A stretch of 56,405 nucleotides of DNA, taken from the NCBI GenBank assembly GCA_035995165.1, contig DASYKU010000120.1, positions 1 to 56,405 of the forward strand, in the 5' to 3' direction. The first letter of the stretch is position 1. Every line of letters starts with the position of its first letter. The notes under the pieces were generated by a model. The model was not told the DNA's origin and searched no databases. It was given only the letters and a program-made list of their open reading frames with translations. Positions 1 through 8,142 of this stretch are shown one piece after another. The DNA comes from Mycobacteriales bacterium (lineage in GTDB: Bacteria > Actinomycetota > Actinomycetes > Mycobacteriales > CADCTP01). The translations under genes were made by a program, and so were the position numbers.

Positions 1-674
1 TCCGGGAACTTGATGTAGGGCAGGTGGTCGTACCAGACCGGGTCGTGCAGGCAGAGGCTCTTGTAGCGGCTGCGCCACTGGTCGCCGGGCCGGCCCCGCT
101 TGTCGACCACGATCGTGGGCACGCCGAGCTGCCGCAGCCGCGCGCCGAGCGCGATGCCGCCCTGCCCGCCGCCGACGATCAGCGTGTACGGCTGGGTGGT
201 GTGGCCGAGCTCGGCCGCCTCCCGCTCGCGCTGCTCCAGCCAACTCCGGCGGTCCCGGTTGGCGCCGTGCTCGGCGCCCTTGGGGCGGCGGCCGAAGGCG
301 GGCTCCTCGTGACCCTTCAGCTCGTACAGGGTGGTGAGGAGGGTGAAGGCCTTGCCGTCGCGCAGCCGCAGGTGGCCCTTGCCCCGGCCGGCCGCGGTCT
401 CGAACTCGATCCAGGCCTCGGTGACGCCGTCGGCCTCGGACGGCTCCTCGGTCGTATGCCAACCGGTCGGGCCGGCCGCCGCCAGCGTCGCGTCCAGCAG
501 CTCCTTCACCCCGGCCGGGCCCTCGACCGTGACGATGTTCCAGCTGAACGCGATGAGGTCCCGCCAGAAGCTCTGCTCGCCGAACATCCCGGCCGCACGC
601 TCCGTGTCCCCGTCCTCGAGCGCGGTCCCGAAATCGGCGAGCCACTGGTCGGTCCTGGTCAGCGTCTGGGTCAT
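1..674 (-). CDS. flavin-dependent monooxygenase with N-terminal SnoaL/NTF2-like domain (C-terminus outside window)
   Basis: Only the first 224 residues are present; the gene runs off the left edge. Residues about 5-125 resemble a SnoaL/NTF2-like fold (WRDLIAFSWNIVTVEG). A Rossmann FAD-binding motif follows at about 166-177 (IVGGGQGGIALG), then DKRGRPGDQWRSRY and LCLHDPVWYDHLPY, as in flavin-containing or Baeyer-Villiger-type monooxygenases. Start: ATG at 674 preceded by a GAGGAGG ribosome site. Such proteins use NAD(P)H, O2 and FAD to oxygenate small molecules; the NTF2 domain may help bind substrate (inference). The substrate is unknown. Confidence 0.85.
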   Translation of the reverse strand, partial: MTQTLTRTDQWLADFGTALEDGDTERAAGMFGEQSFWRDLIAFSWNIVTVEGPAGVKELLDATLAAAGPTGWHTTEEPSEADGVTEAWIEFETAAGRGKGHLRLRDGKAFTLLTTLYELKGHEEPAFGRRPKGAEHGANRDRRSWLEQREREAAELGHTTQPYTLIVGGGQGGIALGARLRQLGVPTIVVDKRGRPGDQWRSRYKSLCLHDPVWYDHLPYIKFP

Positions 675-807
675 GAAGCCTCCTCGCGCGGGTTACCCGC
701 AGGCAACACCCCAGCCCGCCCATTGGGAAGGCCCCCACCCCAATCCCGACCGAACGGCCAGGGCCCCGGTCCGCAACTGGTGCGGGCCGGGGCCTCGGGG
801 ACAGCGA

Positions 808-3162
808 TCAGGCGGCGACGGGCTCCGTGACGGAGTCGTACGCCGGCTGCAGGGCGAGCGCGAGCACGTCGGCGACGTCGGTCATCGTGTGCACGGTGAG
901 CTCGGAGAGCACCTCGGCCGGGACGTCCTCCAGGTCCGGCTCGTTGCGCTTGGGGATCAGCACCTCGGTCAGCCCGGCCCGGTGGGCGGCGAGCAGCTTC
1001 TGCTTCACCCCGCCGATCGGCAGCACCCGACCGGTCAGCGAGACCTCACCGGTCATGCCGACCTCCGCCCGCACCGGCCGCCCGGACAGCAGCGACGCGA
1101 TGGCCGTGGTCATCGTGACGCCCGCGGACGGACCGTCCTTGGGGACGGCTCCGGCCGGCACGTGCACGTGGATCCGCTTGCCCTCCGGGTCCTCGACCGG
1201 GATCCCGAGCCGGGCCCCGTTCGCCTTGAGGTAGGACAGCGCGATCTGCGCCGACTCCTTCATGACGTCACCGAGCTGGCCGGTGAGCACCAGGCCCTCG
1301 CCCGCCGCCGCGTTCGCCTCGATGAACAGCACGTCACCGCCGGCGCCGGTGACCGCGAGCCCGGTGGCCACGCCCGGCACCGCCGTACGCTCGGCCGACT
1401 CCGGGGTGAACCGCGGCCGGCCCAGGTAGCGGGTCAGCGCCTCGGCCGTGACCGTGACCGGCCCCGGCTCCCCGGTGGCCAGCGCGGTCGTCACCTTCCG
1501 CAGCACCCGCGCGAGCGAGCGCTCCAGCTGCCGGACCCCGGCCTCGTGCGTGTACTCACCGGCGACCAGGTGCAGCGCGTCGTCGGCCACGGTGACCTCG
1601 TCGGCTGTCAGGCCGGCCCGGTCCAGCAGCCGCGGCAGCAGGTGGTCGCGGGCGATCGCGACCTTCTCCTGCTCGGTGTAGCCGTCGAGCGTGACCAGCT
1701 CCATCCGGTCCAGCAGCGGCCCCGGGATGGTGTCCCGGACGTTCGCCGTGGCCAGGAAGACCACGTCGGACAGGTCGAGCTCGACCTCGAGGTAGTGGTC
1801 GCGGAACGTGTGGTTCTGCGCCGGGTCGAGCACCTCGAGCAGGGCCGCGGACGGGTCGCCGCGGTAGTCCGAGCCGACCTTGTCGATCTCGTCGAGCAGG
1901 ATCACCGGGTTCATCGAGCCGGCCTCGCGGATCGCGCGGACCAGCCGGCCCGGCAGCGCGCCGACGTACGTCCGCCGGTGGCCGCGGATCTCGGCCTCGT
2001 CCCGGACGCCGCCGAGCGACACCCGGACGAACTTGCGACCCAGCGCCCGCGCGACGGACTCGCCGAGCGAGGTCTTGCCGACACCGGGCGGGCCGACCAG
2101 CGCGAGCACCGCACCGGAGCCACGCCCGCCGACGACCTCCAGGCCGCGGGAGGCGCGCCGGGCCCGGACGGCCAGGTGCTCCACGATCCGGTCCTTCACG
2201 TCGGACAGGCCGTAGTGGTCGGCGTCCAGCACCTCGCGGGCGGCCGTGACGTCGGTCGAGTCCTCGGTCCGGATGTTCCACGGGATGTCCAGGACCGTGT
2301 CCAGCCAGGTCCGGATCCAGCCGGACTCCGGGGACTGGTCGCTGGCCCGCTCCAGCTTGCCGACCTCGCGCAGCGCCGCGGTCCGCACGTTCTCGGGCAG
2401 GTCGGCGGCCTCCACCCGGGTGCGGTAGTCGTCCTCCTCGCCCTCGGCCCCGCCCTCGCCGAGCTCCTTGCGGATCGCGGCCAGCTGCTGCCGCAGCAGG
2501 AACTCGCGCTGCGTCTTGTCCATCGACTCGCGCACGTCGTCGCGGATCTTCGCGGTCACCTCGGCCTCGGCCAGGTGCGCGCGGCTCCACTCCAGCAGCA
2601 GGGTCAGCCGCTCCTCGACGTCGGTCGTCTCCAGGATCCGGGCCTTCTGCTCCAGGTCCAGGTACGGCGCGTAGCCGGAGGTGTCGGCCAGCTGGCCGGG
2701 GTCGGAGATGTTGCGGACCGAGTCGATGAGCTGCCAGGCGCCGCGCGCCTGCAGGATCGCCTCGACCACGGTCTTGTACTCGGTGGCCAGCTCGCGGGCC
2801 TTCTCGGTGACCGGGGCGGCCTCGACCGGGGTCGCCTCGACCCAGAGGGCCGCACCGGCGCCGGTCACGCCGTGGCCGACGCGGGCCCGGGTCGTGCCGC
2901 GCAGGAGCGCGCCCGGCTCGCCGGTCGGCAGCCGGCCGACCTGGTCCAGGATCGCGACCGTGCCGATCGCCGCGTACTTGCCGTCCAGCCGCGGGACCAC
3001 CAGGACCCGGGCCTCACTACGTATCCCGCCGACAGCCGAGCCCGCGGTGCGGGCAGCGTCGACGGCGGCCTGCGCCTCGGAGTCCAGCTCCACCGGCACG
3101 ACCATGCCCGGCAGCAGCACGCCGTCGGTCAGCGGCAGCACCGGGAGTGTCAGGTTCGCCAT
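808..3162 (-). CDS. lon: ATP-dependent Lon protease
   Basis: 784 residues, normal for bacterial LonA. Order: Lon N-domain (starts MANLTLPVLPLTDGVLLPG), coiled linker (about 190-280), AAA+ module with Walker A GPPGVGKTS and Walker B VILLDEIDK, and a C-terminal protease domain with catalytic Ser about 679 in KDGPSAGVTM and Lys about 720 in GGVKQK. It degrades misfolded and regulatory proteins in the cytoplasm. The reading frame stays open further upstream, but ATG 3162 matches the family N-terminus and has GAGGTG about 10 nt before it. A perfect HAIR-like operator lies 22-42 bp upstream, so repression by HspR and heat induction is expected, as for lon in Streptomyces. Confidence 0.97.
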   Translation of the reverse strand: MANLTLPVLPLTDGVLLPGMVVPVELDSEAQAAVDAARTAGSAVGGIRSEARVLVVPRLDGKYAAIGTVAILDQVGRLPTGEPGALLRGTTRARVGHGVTGAGAALWVEATPVEAAPVTEKARELATEYKTVVEAILQARGAWQLIDSVRNISDPGQLADTSGYAPYLDLEQKARILETTDVEERLTLLLEWSRAHLAEAEVTAKIRDDVRESMDKTQREFLLRQQLAAIRKELGEGGAEGEEDDYRTRVEAADLPENVRTAALREVGKLERASDQSPESGWIRTWLDTVLDIPWNIRTEDSTDVTAAREVLDADHYGLSDVKDRIVEHLAVRARRASRGLEVVGGRGSGAVLALVGPPGVGKTSLGESVARALGRKFVRVSLGGVRDEAEIRGHRRTYVGALPGRLVRAIREAGSMNPVILLDEIDKVGSDYRGDPSAALLEVLDPAQNHTFRDHYLEVELDLSDVVFLATANVRDTIPGPLLDRMELVTLDGYTEQEKVAIARDHLLPRLLDRAGLTADEVTVADDALHLVAGEYTHEAGVRQLERSLARVLRKVTTALATGEPGPVTVTAEALTRYLGRPRFTPESAERTAVPGVATGLAVTGAGGDVLFIEANAAAGEGLVLTGQLGDVMKESAQIALSYLKANGARLGIPVEDPEGKRIHVHVPAGAVPKDGPSAGVTMTTAIASLLSGRPVRAEVGMTGEVSLTGRVLPIGGVKQKLLAAHRAGLTEVLIPKRNEPDLEDVPAEVLSELTVHTMTDVADVLALALQPAYDSVTEPVAA

Positions 3163-3183
3163 GAGTCTTCGCACCTCGATTGG

Positions 3184-3204
3184 GTTGAGTCTGATGCACT
3201 CAAC
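3184..3204. promoter_or_regulatory. HAIR operator (HspR-binding inverted repeat) upstream of lon
   Basis: GTTGAGT-N7-ACTCAAC is a perfect 7-bp inverted repeat with the 7-bp spacing of the HspR-associated inverted repeat (consensus CTTGAGT-N7-ACTCAAG; only the outermost base pair differs). It lies 22 bp upstream of the lon ATG. HspR control of lon is known in Streptomyces; binding here is inferred. Confidence 0.85.
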
Positions 3205-3258
3205 GCGGGCCGGGGCGGAAACTTCCATGCGTTCGCTCTGAGCGTGCAGGCTGCGGCG

Positions 3259-3393
3259 GTGACCTCGTGGTGGCGGCCCGGATTTCACTTCGCGCCGCGG
3301 CGTAACTGGATGAACGATCCTGGGCTGGTGTTCCCCGACGGGACGTACCACCTCTACTTCCAGCACAACCGGATGCCCGGATCGAACGGCTGA
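3259..3393 (+). pseudogene. remnant of a glycoside hydrolase family 32 (levanase/invertase) gene
   Basis: A 44-codon open stretch reads like the N-terminal core of GH32 enzymes: RPGFHFAPRRNWMNDPG, then a DGTYHLYFQHN segment. GH32 enzymes (levanase, inulinase, invertase) carry the WMNDPNG block with the nucleophile Asp and usually exceed 400 residues. The Asp is kept, the Asn before Gly is missing, and a stop codon comes 11 residues after YFQHN. Nothing homologous follows before the next gene. It is therefore a decayed 5' fragment; the first codon (GTG 3259) is arbitrary. Confidence 0.8.
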
Positions 3394-3478
3394 CGGTCTG
3401 GCCGCTGACGGCAACCTGACCGGCCGGGCGGGCATCGCACCGGGTGTCGGACCAACTGAAGAACGGAAGGATCTTGTT

Positions 3479-4111
3479 GTGACACGCTTCGTGGGCCGAG
3501 CGGGCCGGTACGCACTCCCGATCGCCGCCGCTGCGCTCCTGCTGGCCGCATGCGGCGGCAAGGACGACGGCATCACGATCGGGGCGCCCAGCGCCTCGGC
3601 ACCGACCTCGATCGCCACCACCGCCGCGCCGACGACGGCGCCGGACTCCACCAGCCCCCGCTCGGCGCCGACCACCCCCGAGCAGAGCACGCCGTCCACC
3701 GACCGCTGCCACACCTCCGAGGTGAGCCTGGCGTTCGGGCCGGAGGACGCGGCCGCCGGCAGCCGGATGGGGACCGTGATCCTCACCAACACCAGCAAGC
3801 GGACCTGCACCGTCTTCGGGTACGGCGGCCTGCAGGTGCAGGACGCCCAGGGCAAGGCCCTGTCGATCGCGCTGACCCGGGACGCCACCCCGGCGCCGGT
3901 GCTGCTGCGGCTCGCGCCGGGGGCCAAGGCGTACAAGGACTTCCGGTTCGGCGCGGTGCCGAGCGGGACCGGCGCCTGCCCGACGCCGGCCTCGGCCGCG
4001 ATCACGCCGCCGGACGAGACCGACAACCACGTCGTGACGTGGCCGTACGGGCCGGTCTGCGACGACATCCAGGGCCGGGCGTACCAGCACACGTCGGTGG
4101 TGGCGTCGTGA
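3479..4111 (+). CDS. DUF4232 lipoprotein
   Basis: 210 residues. A lipoprotein signal peptide (residues 1-24) ends in a LLAAC lipobox with Cys 25, followed by a Ser/Thr/Ala/Pro-rich linker to about residue 75 and a DUF4232 domain to the end. Paired cysteines (CHTSEV, RTCTVF, ACPTP, PVCDD) suit a disulfide-stabilised extracellular beta fold. GTG start with GGAAGGA upstream. Predicted to be attached to the outer face of the membrane; the function of the domain is not established. The stop overlaps the start of a decayed paralogue, so the pair arose by tandem duplication. Confidence 0.88.
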   Translation: MTRFVGRAGRYALPIAAAALLLAACGGKDDGITIGAPSASAPTSIATTAAPTTAPDSTSPRSAPTTPEQSTPSTDRCHTSEVSLAFGPEDAAAGSRMGTVILTNTSKRTCTVFGYGGLQVQDAQGKALSIALTRDATPAPVLLRLAPGAKAYKDFRFGAVPSGTGACPTPASAAITPPDETDNHVVTWPYGPVCDDIQGRAYQHTSVVAS

Positions 4112-4434
4112 GGACCCGGGTCCTGCTCGCGACGGCCGGCGCGGTCGCGCTGGTGCCCGGCAACCACTCCGGCCGGACGCGGCCAAGCACCGGCTGCCGA
4201 TCACGCTGACCCGCGACACCGGCCGGAAGCCGACCCTGATCCGGCTCACCCCGGGCGGCCGGGTGGCCCGCACGATCCACTGGACGGTGGTCCCGTCGAC
4301 CGATCCGTGCCCGACGCCGGCGTACGCGGAGATCATCCCGCCGGACGAGACCGACCCGCTGGTCGTCGCCCTGGCCGTTCGAGGAGGTCTGCGGCGGCCG
4401 CATCGACGGCTATCCGTACGGCGTGACTCGCTGA
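4108..4434 (+). pseudogene. decayed tandem copy of the DUF4232 gene
   Basis: A GTG overlapping the upstream TGA begins a short signal-like peptide that stops at about 4209. In another frame the DNA from about 4167 encodes LPITLTRDTGRKPTLIRL and DPCPTPAYAEIIPPDETD, clearly paralogous to the neighbour's LSIALTRDATPAPVLLRL and ACPTPASAAITPPDETD. A further one-base shift near 4370 restores WPFEEVCGGRIDGYPYG and a stop at 4434. Relative to the intact copy, a large piece of the middle is missing and at least two frameshifts are present, so no full protein can be made. Confidence 0.85.
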
Positions 4435-4478
4435 CCCGCTGATCAACAACCTGCGCGGCGGTGCGTACGGTTTCCCGG

Positions 4479-5564
4479 GTGGGCACGCCGTTCGTCCCCG
4501 GCGCGGAGCTGGGTCGCCGCTTCTACCGCGAGGTCGTACGCCCGCTGCTGGACGAGGCGTTCCCGGGCCTGCCGTACGCGGCCGGCCACCTCGGCAACGG
4601 CTCCGACGTGCTCGGCTACGACACCGCGATGTCCCGGGACCACGAATGGGGCCCGCGGGTGACGCTCGTCCTGCCCGAGGCCGACGCCGGGCGGGCGCCG
4701 GCGATCCGGGCGCTGCTGGCCGAGCGGCTGCCGCCGGCCTTCCTCGGCCACCCGACCGGCTTCCGGCCGAACCCGGCCGACCCGGGGGTGGCCGCGATGG
4801 CCCCCGGGGGCGAGGAGAACCGGGTCTTCACCACGACGCTGCGGGAGCTCGTCCGCCAGCAGCTCAACTGGGACCCGGCCGGCGAGCTCGCGCCGGCGGA
4901 CTGGCTGTCGTTCCCGGGCCAGCAGCTGCTGACGATCACGGCCGGGCCGGTGCACCACGACGGCGTCGGTGAGCTGACCGCGCTGCGCAACCGGCTGGGC
5001 TGGTACCCGCGCGACGTCTGGCGCTACCTGCTGGCCGCCGGCTGGGCCCGGCTGGGCCAGGAGCAGCACCTGATGGGCCGGGCCGGGCACGCCGGCGACG
5101 AGCTGGGCTCGGCGCTGATCGGCGGCCGGCTGGCCCGGGACGTGATGACGCTCGGGTTCCTGCTGGAGCGGCGGTACGCGCCGTACCCGAAGTGGTTCGG
5201 CACCGCGTTCGGGCAGCTGGAGGCGGCGGCCGAGCTCGGCCCGCTGCTGGGCGAGCTGGTCTCGGCGCAGACCTGGCCGGAGCGCCAGGACGCGTACGCG
5301 ACCGCCGCGGGCCTGCTGCTGCGGCGGCAGAACGAGCTCGGCCTGGCCGAGCCCGTCGACCCGCGGCCGCACCTGTTCTTCAGCCGGCCGTTCTGGGTGG
5401 TGAACGCCGAGCAGGCGGCCGACGCGCTGGTCGCGGCGGTGACCGACCCCGCCGTACGGCACCTCACCGGGCGCAAGCTGATCGGCGGCGTGGACCAGTG
5501 GAGCGACAGCACCGACCTCAAGGCGCCGGAGCTGCGCCCGGTGGTCCGCCGCTTCTACAGCTGA
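4479..5564 (+). CDS. DUF4037 domain protein (nucleotidyltransferase-like)
   Basis: 361 residues. The N-terminal third carries GSDVLGYDTAMSRDHEWGP, typical of DUF4037 proteins, whose conserved acidic residues recall the nucleotidyltransferase superfamily; the rest is helical (WLSFPGQQLL, GWYPRDVWRYLLAAGW). The frame is open from 4461, but GTG 4479 is preferred because a TACGGT hexamer sits exactly 7 nt before it, an arrangement seen upstream of six other genes here and typical of leaderless actinobacterial transcripts. The substrate is unknown. It converges on the HAD gene, with a short hairpin between. Confidence 0.8.
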   Translation: MGTPFVPGAELGRRFYREVVRPLLDEAFPGLPYAAGHLGNGSDVLGYDTAMSRDHEWGPRVTLVLPEADAGRAPAIRALLAERLPPAFLGHPTGFRPNPADPGVAAMAPGGEENRVFTTTLRELVRQQLNWDPAGELAPADWLSFPGQQLLTITAGPVHHDGVGELTALRNRLGWYPRDVWRYLLAAGWARLGQEQHLMGRAGHAGDELGSALIGGRLARDVMTLGFLLERRYAPYPKWFGTAFGQLEAAAELGPLLGELVSAQTWPERQDAYATAAGLLLRRQNELGLAEPVDPRPHLFFSRPFWVVNAEQAADALVAAVTDPAVRHLTGRKLIGGVDQWSDSTDLKAPELRPVVRRFYS

Positions 5565-5585
5565 CCGGCCACCGCCGGGCAGCCC

Positions 5586-5601
5586 GCGGCTCCTGAGCCG
5601 C
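5586..5601. terminator. hairpin between convergent DUF4037 and HAD genes
   Basis: GCGGCTC-CT-GAGCCGC is a perfect 7-bp stem in the 36-bp gap. It touches the HAD stop codon and has no U-tract, as is common in GC-rich actinobacteria. Confidence 0.45.
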
Positions 5602-6251
5602 TACAGCGCGGCGATCAGCTCCGGGGTGAGCTCGGCCGGGGTGCGGACGGTCGCCGCGGCCAGCGCCAGCGCGTCGGCCGGCGGCGGGAAGTGCGGGTTC
5701 GGCACCGCGACTACGGTCATCCCGGCCGCCGCCGCGGCCCGCAGCCCGTTGCTGGAGTCCTCGACCGCGACGCAGCCGGCCGGGTCGACCCCGAGCCGCT
5801 GGGCCGCGGCCAGGTAGACGTCCGGCGCCGGTTTGCCCCGGTTCACCTCCTCGCTGGACACCGTGACCCGGAACCGGTCGGCGACCCCGGCGGCGTCCAG
5901 CACCACCCGGATCAGGTCCGGCGGCGACGAGCTGGCCACCGCCAGCGGCCACCGGCCGGCCAGCGCCCGGACCGCGTCGACCGCGCCCGGCAGCAGCGGC
6001 ACGTGCTCGCGGTAGCGCCCGGCCATCCGCTCGATCACCGCGGCGGCCAGCTGCTCCGGGGTGCCACGGGCGCCCAGCGTGCCCAGGTACGCCGCCCACT
6101 CCGGGGTGCTCATGCCCTGCATCGCGGTGGTGGCCTCGTCGGTCCAGTGCCCGCCGCGCTCGGCGACCAGCGCCTGCCGGACGGAGTCCCAGACCTGTTC
6201 CGAGTCCACCAGCACGCCGTCGAGGTCGAAGACGATCGCCGCCGGGTCCAT
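5601..6251 (-). CDS. HAD-family phosphatase (beta-phosphoglucomutase-like subfamily)
   Basis: 216 residues with all four HAD motifs: I, FDLDGVLVDS (nucleophile and acid/base Asp); II, VASSSPP; III, Lys in GKPAPDVYL; IV, VAVEDSSNG. A helical cap lies between motifs I and II. Closest in type to sugar-phosphate phosphatases and phosphoglucomutases acting on small phosphorylated metabolites; the exact substrate cannot be told. ATG 6251 has AGAGG 9 nt upstream; the ATG at 6260 directly abuts that site and is less likely. Its leader overlaps the promoter of the divergent thioesterase gene. Confidence 0.88.
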   Translation of the reverse strand: MDPAAIVFDLDGVLVDSEQVWDSVRQALVAERGGHWTDEATTAMQGMSTPEWAAYLGTLGARGTPEQLAAAVIERMAGRYREHVPLLPGAVDAVRALAGRWPLAVASSSPPDLIRVVLDAAGVADRFRVTVSSEEVNRGKPAPDVYLAAAQRLGVDPAGCVAVEDSSNGLRAAAAAGMTVVAVPNPHFPPPADALALAAATVRTPAELTPELIAAL

Positions 6252-6277
6252 GCCGGTCATCCTCTACCGTCCCCGGT

Positions 6278-7129
6278 GTGGAGCTGGCGAAGGCGAGCGC
6301 GGTCGAACCCCTCGGCGGCGGCCGGTACGGCGCGATGCTCGACCCGGCCTGGGCGATCGGCACCAAGCCGAACGGCGGCTACCTCATCGCGGTGCTGGCC
6401 CGGGCGGCGGTGGCCGAGGCCGCGCACGGCGCGATCGCGGGGCCTGCCGACCGGCGGAACGACCAAGAAACTGTCGAGCTGCCGCACCCGGCCGCGGTGA
6501 GCGCGCACTACCTGGCCGCGCCGGACTCCGGGCCGGCCGAGGTCGCGGTCGAGGTGCTGCGGCACGGGCGGAGCGCGACCCAGACCCGGGCGACGTTGTT
6601 CGCCGGCGGCAGGCGCTGCGTGGAGGCGCTCGTCACCTGCGGCAGGCTGGCGCCCGCGGCCCCGCCGTACTGGTCGGACGTGCCGGTGCCGGACATGCCC
6701 GCCGAGGCCGACTGCGTGCCGGCGCCGGTGGCGGACCCGCGGTTCCCGGTGCCGATGTTCGGCGAGGTGGAGGTGCGGTCCGACCCGGCCACGGCCGGGT
6801 TCGCGACCGGGCAGCCGGCGATGGCCGGCGAGATCCGCGGCTACGTCCGGATCTCCCCCGCCCGGCCCGATCCGTACGCGCTGCTGGTGGCGCTGGACAC
6901 GCTGCCGCCGGCGACCTTCGACCTGGGCCTGCTGGGGTCGTGGGTGCCGACGATGGTGTTCACGGCGTACCTGCGCGCGCTGCCGGCGGACGGGCCGCTG
7001 CGGGTCCGGCAGCGGGCCCGGCTGGTCGCGGGCGGGCGGGTCGACGAGGACTGCGACGCCTGGGACTCGACCGGGGCGCTGGTCGGCTCGGCCACCCAGC
7101 TCGCAGCGCTGCGACTACCCCAATCCTGA
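6278..7129 (+). CDS. acyl-CoA thioesterase-like double hot-dog protein
   Basis: 283 residues with the layout of the TesB-like/4HBT_3 thioesterase family: an N-terminal hot dog (AMLDPAWAIGTKPNGGYLIA) and a C-terminal hot dog (DTLPPATFDLGLLGSWVPTM). Expected to hydrolyse acyl-CoA thioesters in the cytoplasm. GTG 6278 lies 7 nt after a TACCGT hexamer and lacks a Shine-Dalgarno sequence, suggesting a leaderless mRNA. It is transcribed away from the HAD gene through a shared 26-bp region. Confidence 0.85.
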   Translation: MELAKASAVEPLGGGRYGAMLDPAWAIGTKPNGGYLIAVLARAAVAEAAHGAIAGPADRRNDQETVELPHPAAVSAHYLAAPDSGPAEVAVEVLRHGRSATQTRATLFAGGRRCVEALVTCGRLAPAAPPYWSDVPVPDMPAEADCVPAPVADPRFPVPMFGEVEVRSDPATAGFATGQPAMAGEIRGYVRISPARPDPYALLVALDTLPPATFDLGLLGSWVPTMVFTAYLRALPADGPLRVRQRARLVAGGRVDEDCDAWDSTGALVGSATQLAALRLPQS

Positions 7130-7227
7130 GACATCACGCTCCTGGTGGCTGACCCGAACGCCCTGGTATGGCACAGTGTCCCGATCAGTAAGGCCCGTCG
7201 ACCGTTGATTGCCATCCGAGGGACTGT

Positions 7228-7977
7228 GTGAGCCGGCTCCGCCCGAACCGTATGCACCTGCTGCTCGGCCTGGTGGTCGTGCTGCTGGCGACGGTCCCGG
7301 TGCTGATCCCGCTGGTCTGGACGAAATCGACCGCGGCGACCGGTCCGGACGCGCTGCGGACGGCGGCCTCGGCCGGGGAGCCGATGCCGACCCACGACGG
7401 GGCCGCGGGATCGGACCCGACCAAGGCGGCCGCGGCGCTGCCGCGGGCCGGGACGCTGGCCTCGGCGGCACCGACCGCGTCCCCCAGCGCGACGCCGAGC
7501 ACGCCGGCCCCGACGACGACCGCCCCGACCGACGCGGTTTCGCCGCCCGCACCGGACCCGAGCCCGACGGCGACCGTGGACGCGACGACGCCGACGCCGG
7601 ACCCGACGGCCGCGCCCCGGCTGGCGGCGGCCGGTCCGGACCTGGTCGTCGTGTCGATCGGCTGGTCGCCGCAGCCGCCGGGCGCCGGGCAGCCGGTCGT
7701 GTTCTCCGCGGTGGTCCAGAACATCGGCACCGACCCCACGCCGACCGTGACGAACGGGATCGCGTTCTCCGTCGACGGCACGAAGGTGGCCTGGTCGGCG
7801 AACGACAGCAACCCGCTCGGGCCGGGCGAGCAGCGGACGTACACGGCCGACGGCGGGAACGCCTGGACCGCGACCAGCGGCACGCACACCGTGCAGGCCT
7901 GGGCCGACGACCTGGACCGCATCCCCGAGACCGACAACGACAACAACACCGCCACGGCAACCGTGACAGTGGCCTAG
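7228..7977 (+). CDS. membrane-anchored CARDB-domain surface protein
   Basis: 249 residues: one membrane segment (about 9-31), a long Ala/Pro/Thr-rich linker (about 35-130), and a C-terminal CARDB/Ig-like domain (LVVVSIGWSPQPPGAGQPV, then VQAWADDLDRIPETDNDNN). CARDB domains are cell-adhesion-related beta sandwiches; the acidic/Asn end is typical. GTG start with GAGGGA upstream. It is probably exposed outside the cell, anchored by an uncleaved signal. No binding partner is suggested by context. Its 3' side runs into a tandem-repeat block. Confidence 0.8.
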   Translation: MSRLRPNRMHLLLGLVVVLLATVPVLIPLVWTKSTAATGPDALRTAASAGEPMPTHDGAAGSDPTKAAAALPRAGTLASAAPTASPSATPSTPAPTTTAPTDAVSPPAPDPSPTATVDATTPTPDPTAAPRLAAAGPDLVVVSIGWSPQPPGAGQPVVFSAVVQNIGTDPTPTVTNGIAFSVDGTKVAWSANDSNPLGPGEQRTYTADGGNAWTATSGTHTVQAWADDLDRIPETDNDNNTATATVTVA

Positions 7978-7984
7978 CCGGCGC

Positions 7985-8133
7985 GGCCGGGGCGGCGGGT
8001 CCACCCGCGACCCTCACGGCGGCGGCTCAGCAGGGCGGCCGGGGCGGCGAGCCGTCCACCACGACCCTGACAGCGGCTCAGCAGGGGGCCGGGGCGGCGA
8101 GCCGTCCACCGCGACCCTGACGGCGGACCAGCC
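7985..8133. repeat. three tandem ~50-bp repeats in a convergent gap
   Basis: Three copies start at 7985, 8037 and 8087 (periods 52 and 50 bp), each beginning GGCCGGGGCGGCG and containing CGACCCTGACRGCGG. The unit resembles both neighbouring gene ends: CTGACAGCGGCTCAG against the CARDB end GTGACAGTGGCCTAG, and GGCTCAG followed by a GC-rich run as at the sigma-factor stop. It fills nearly all of the 165-bp gap. Confidence 0.8.
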
Positions 8134-8142
8134 GCGGAGGGC

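Noticed and set aside
331-3393. A 1020-codon plus-strand open frame antisense to lon
   Set aside because: It is the GC-rich shadow of lon: low-complexity Arg/Gly/Asp/Val protein, no domain. Only its last 44 codons (the GH32 remnant) resemble a real protein.
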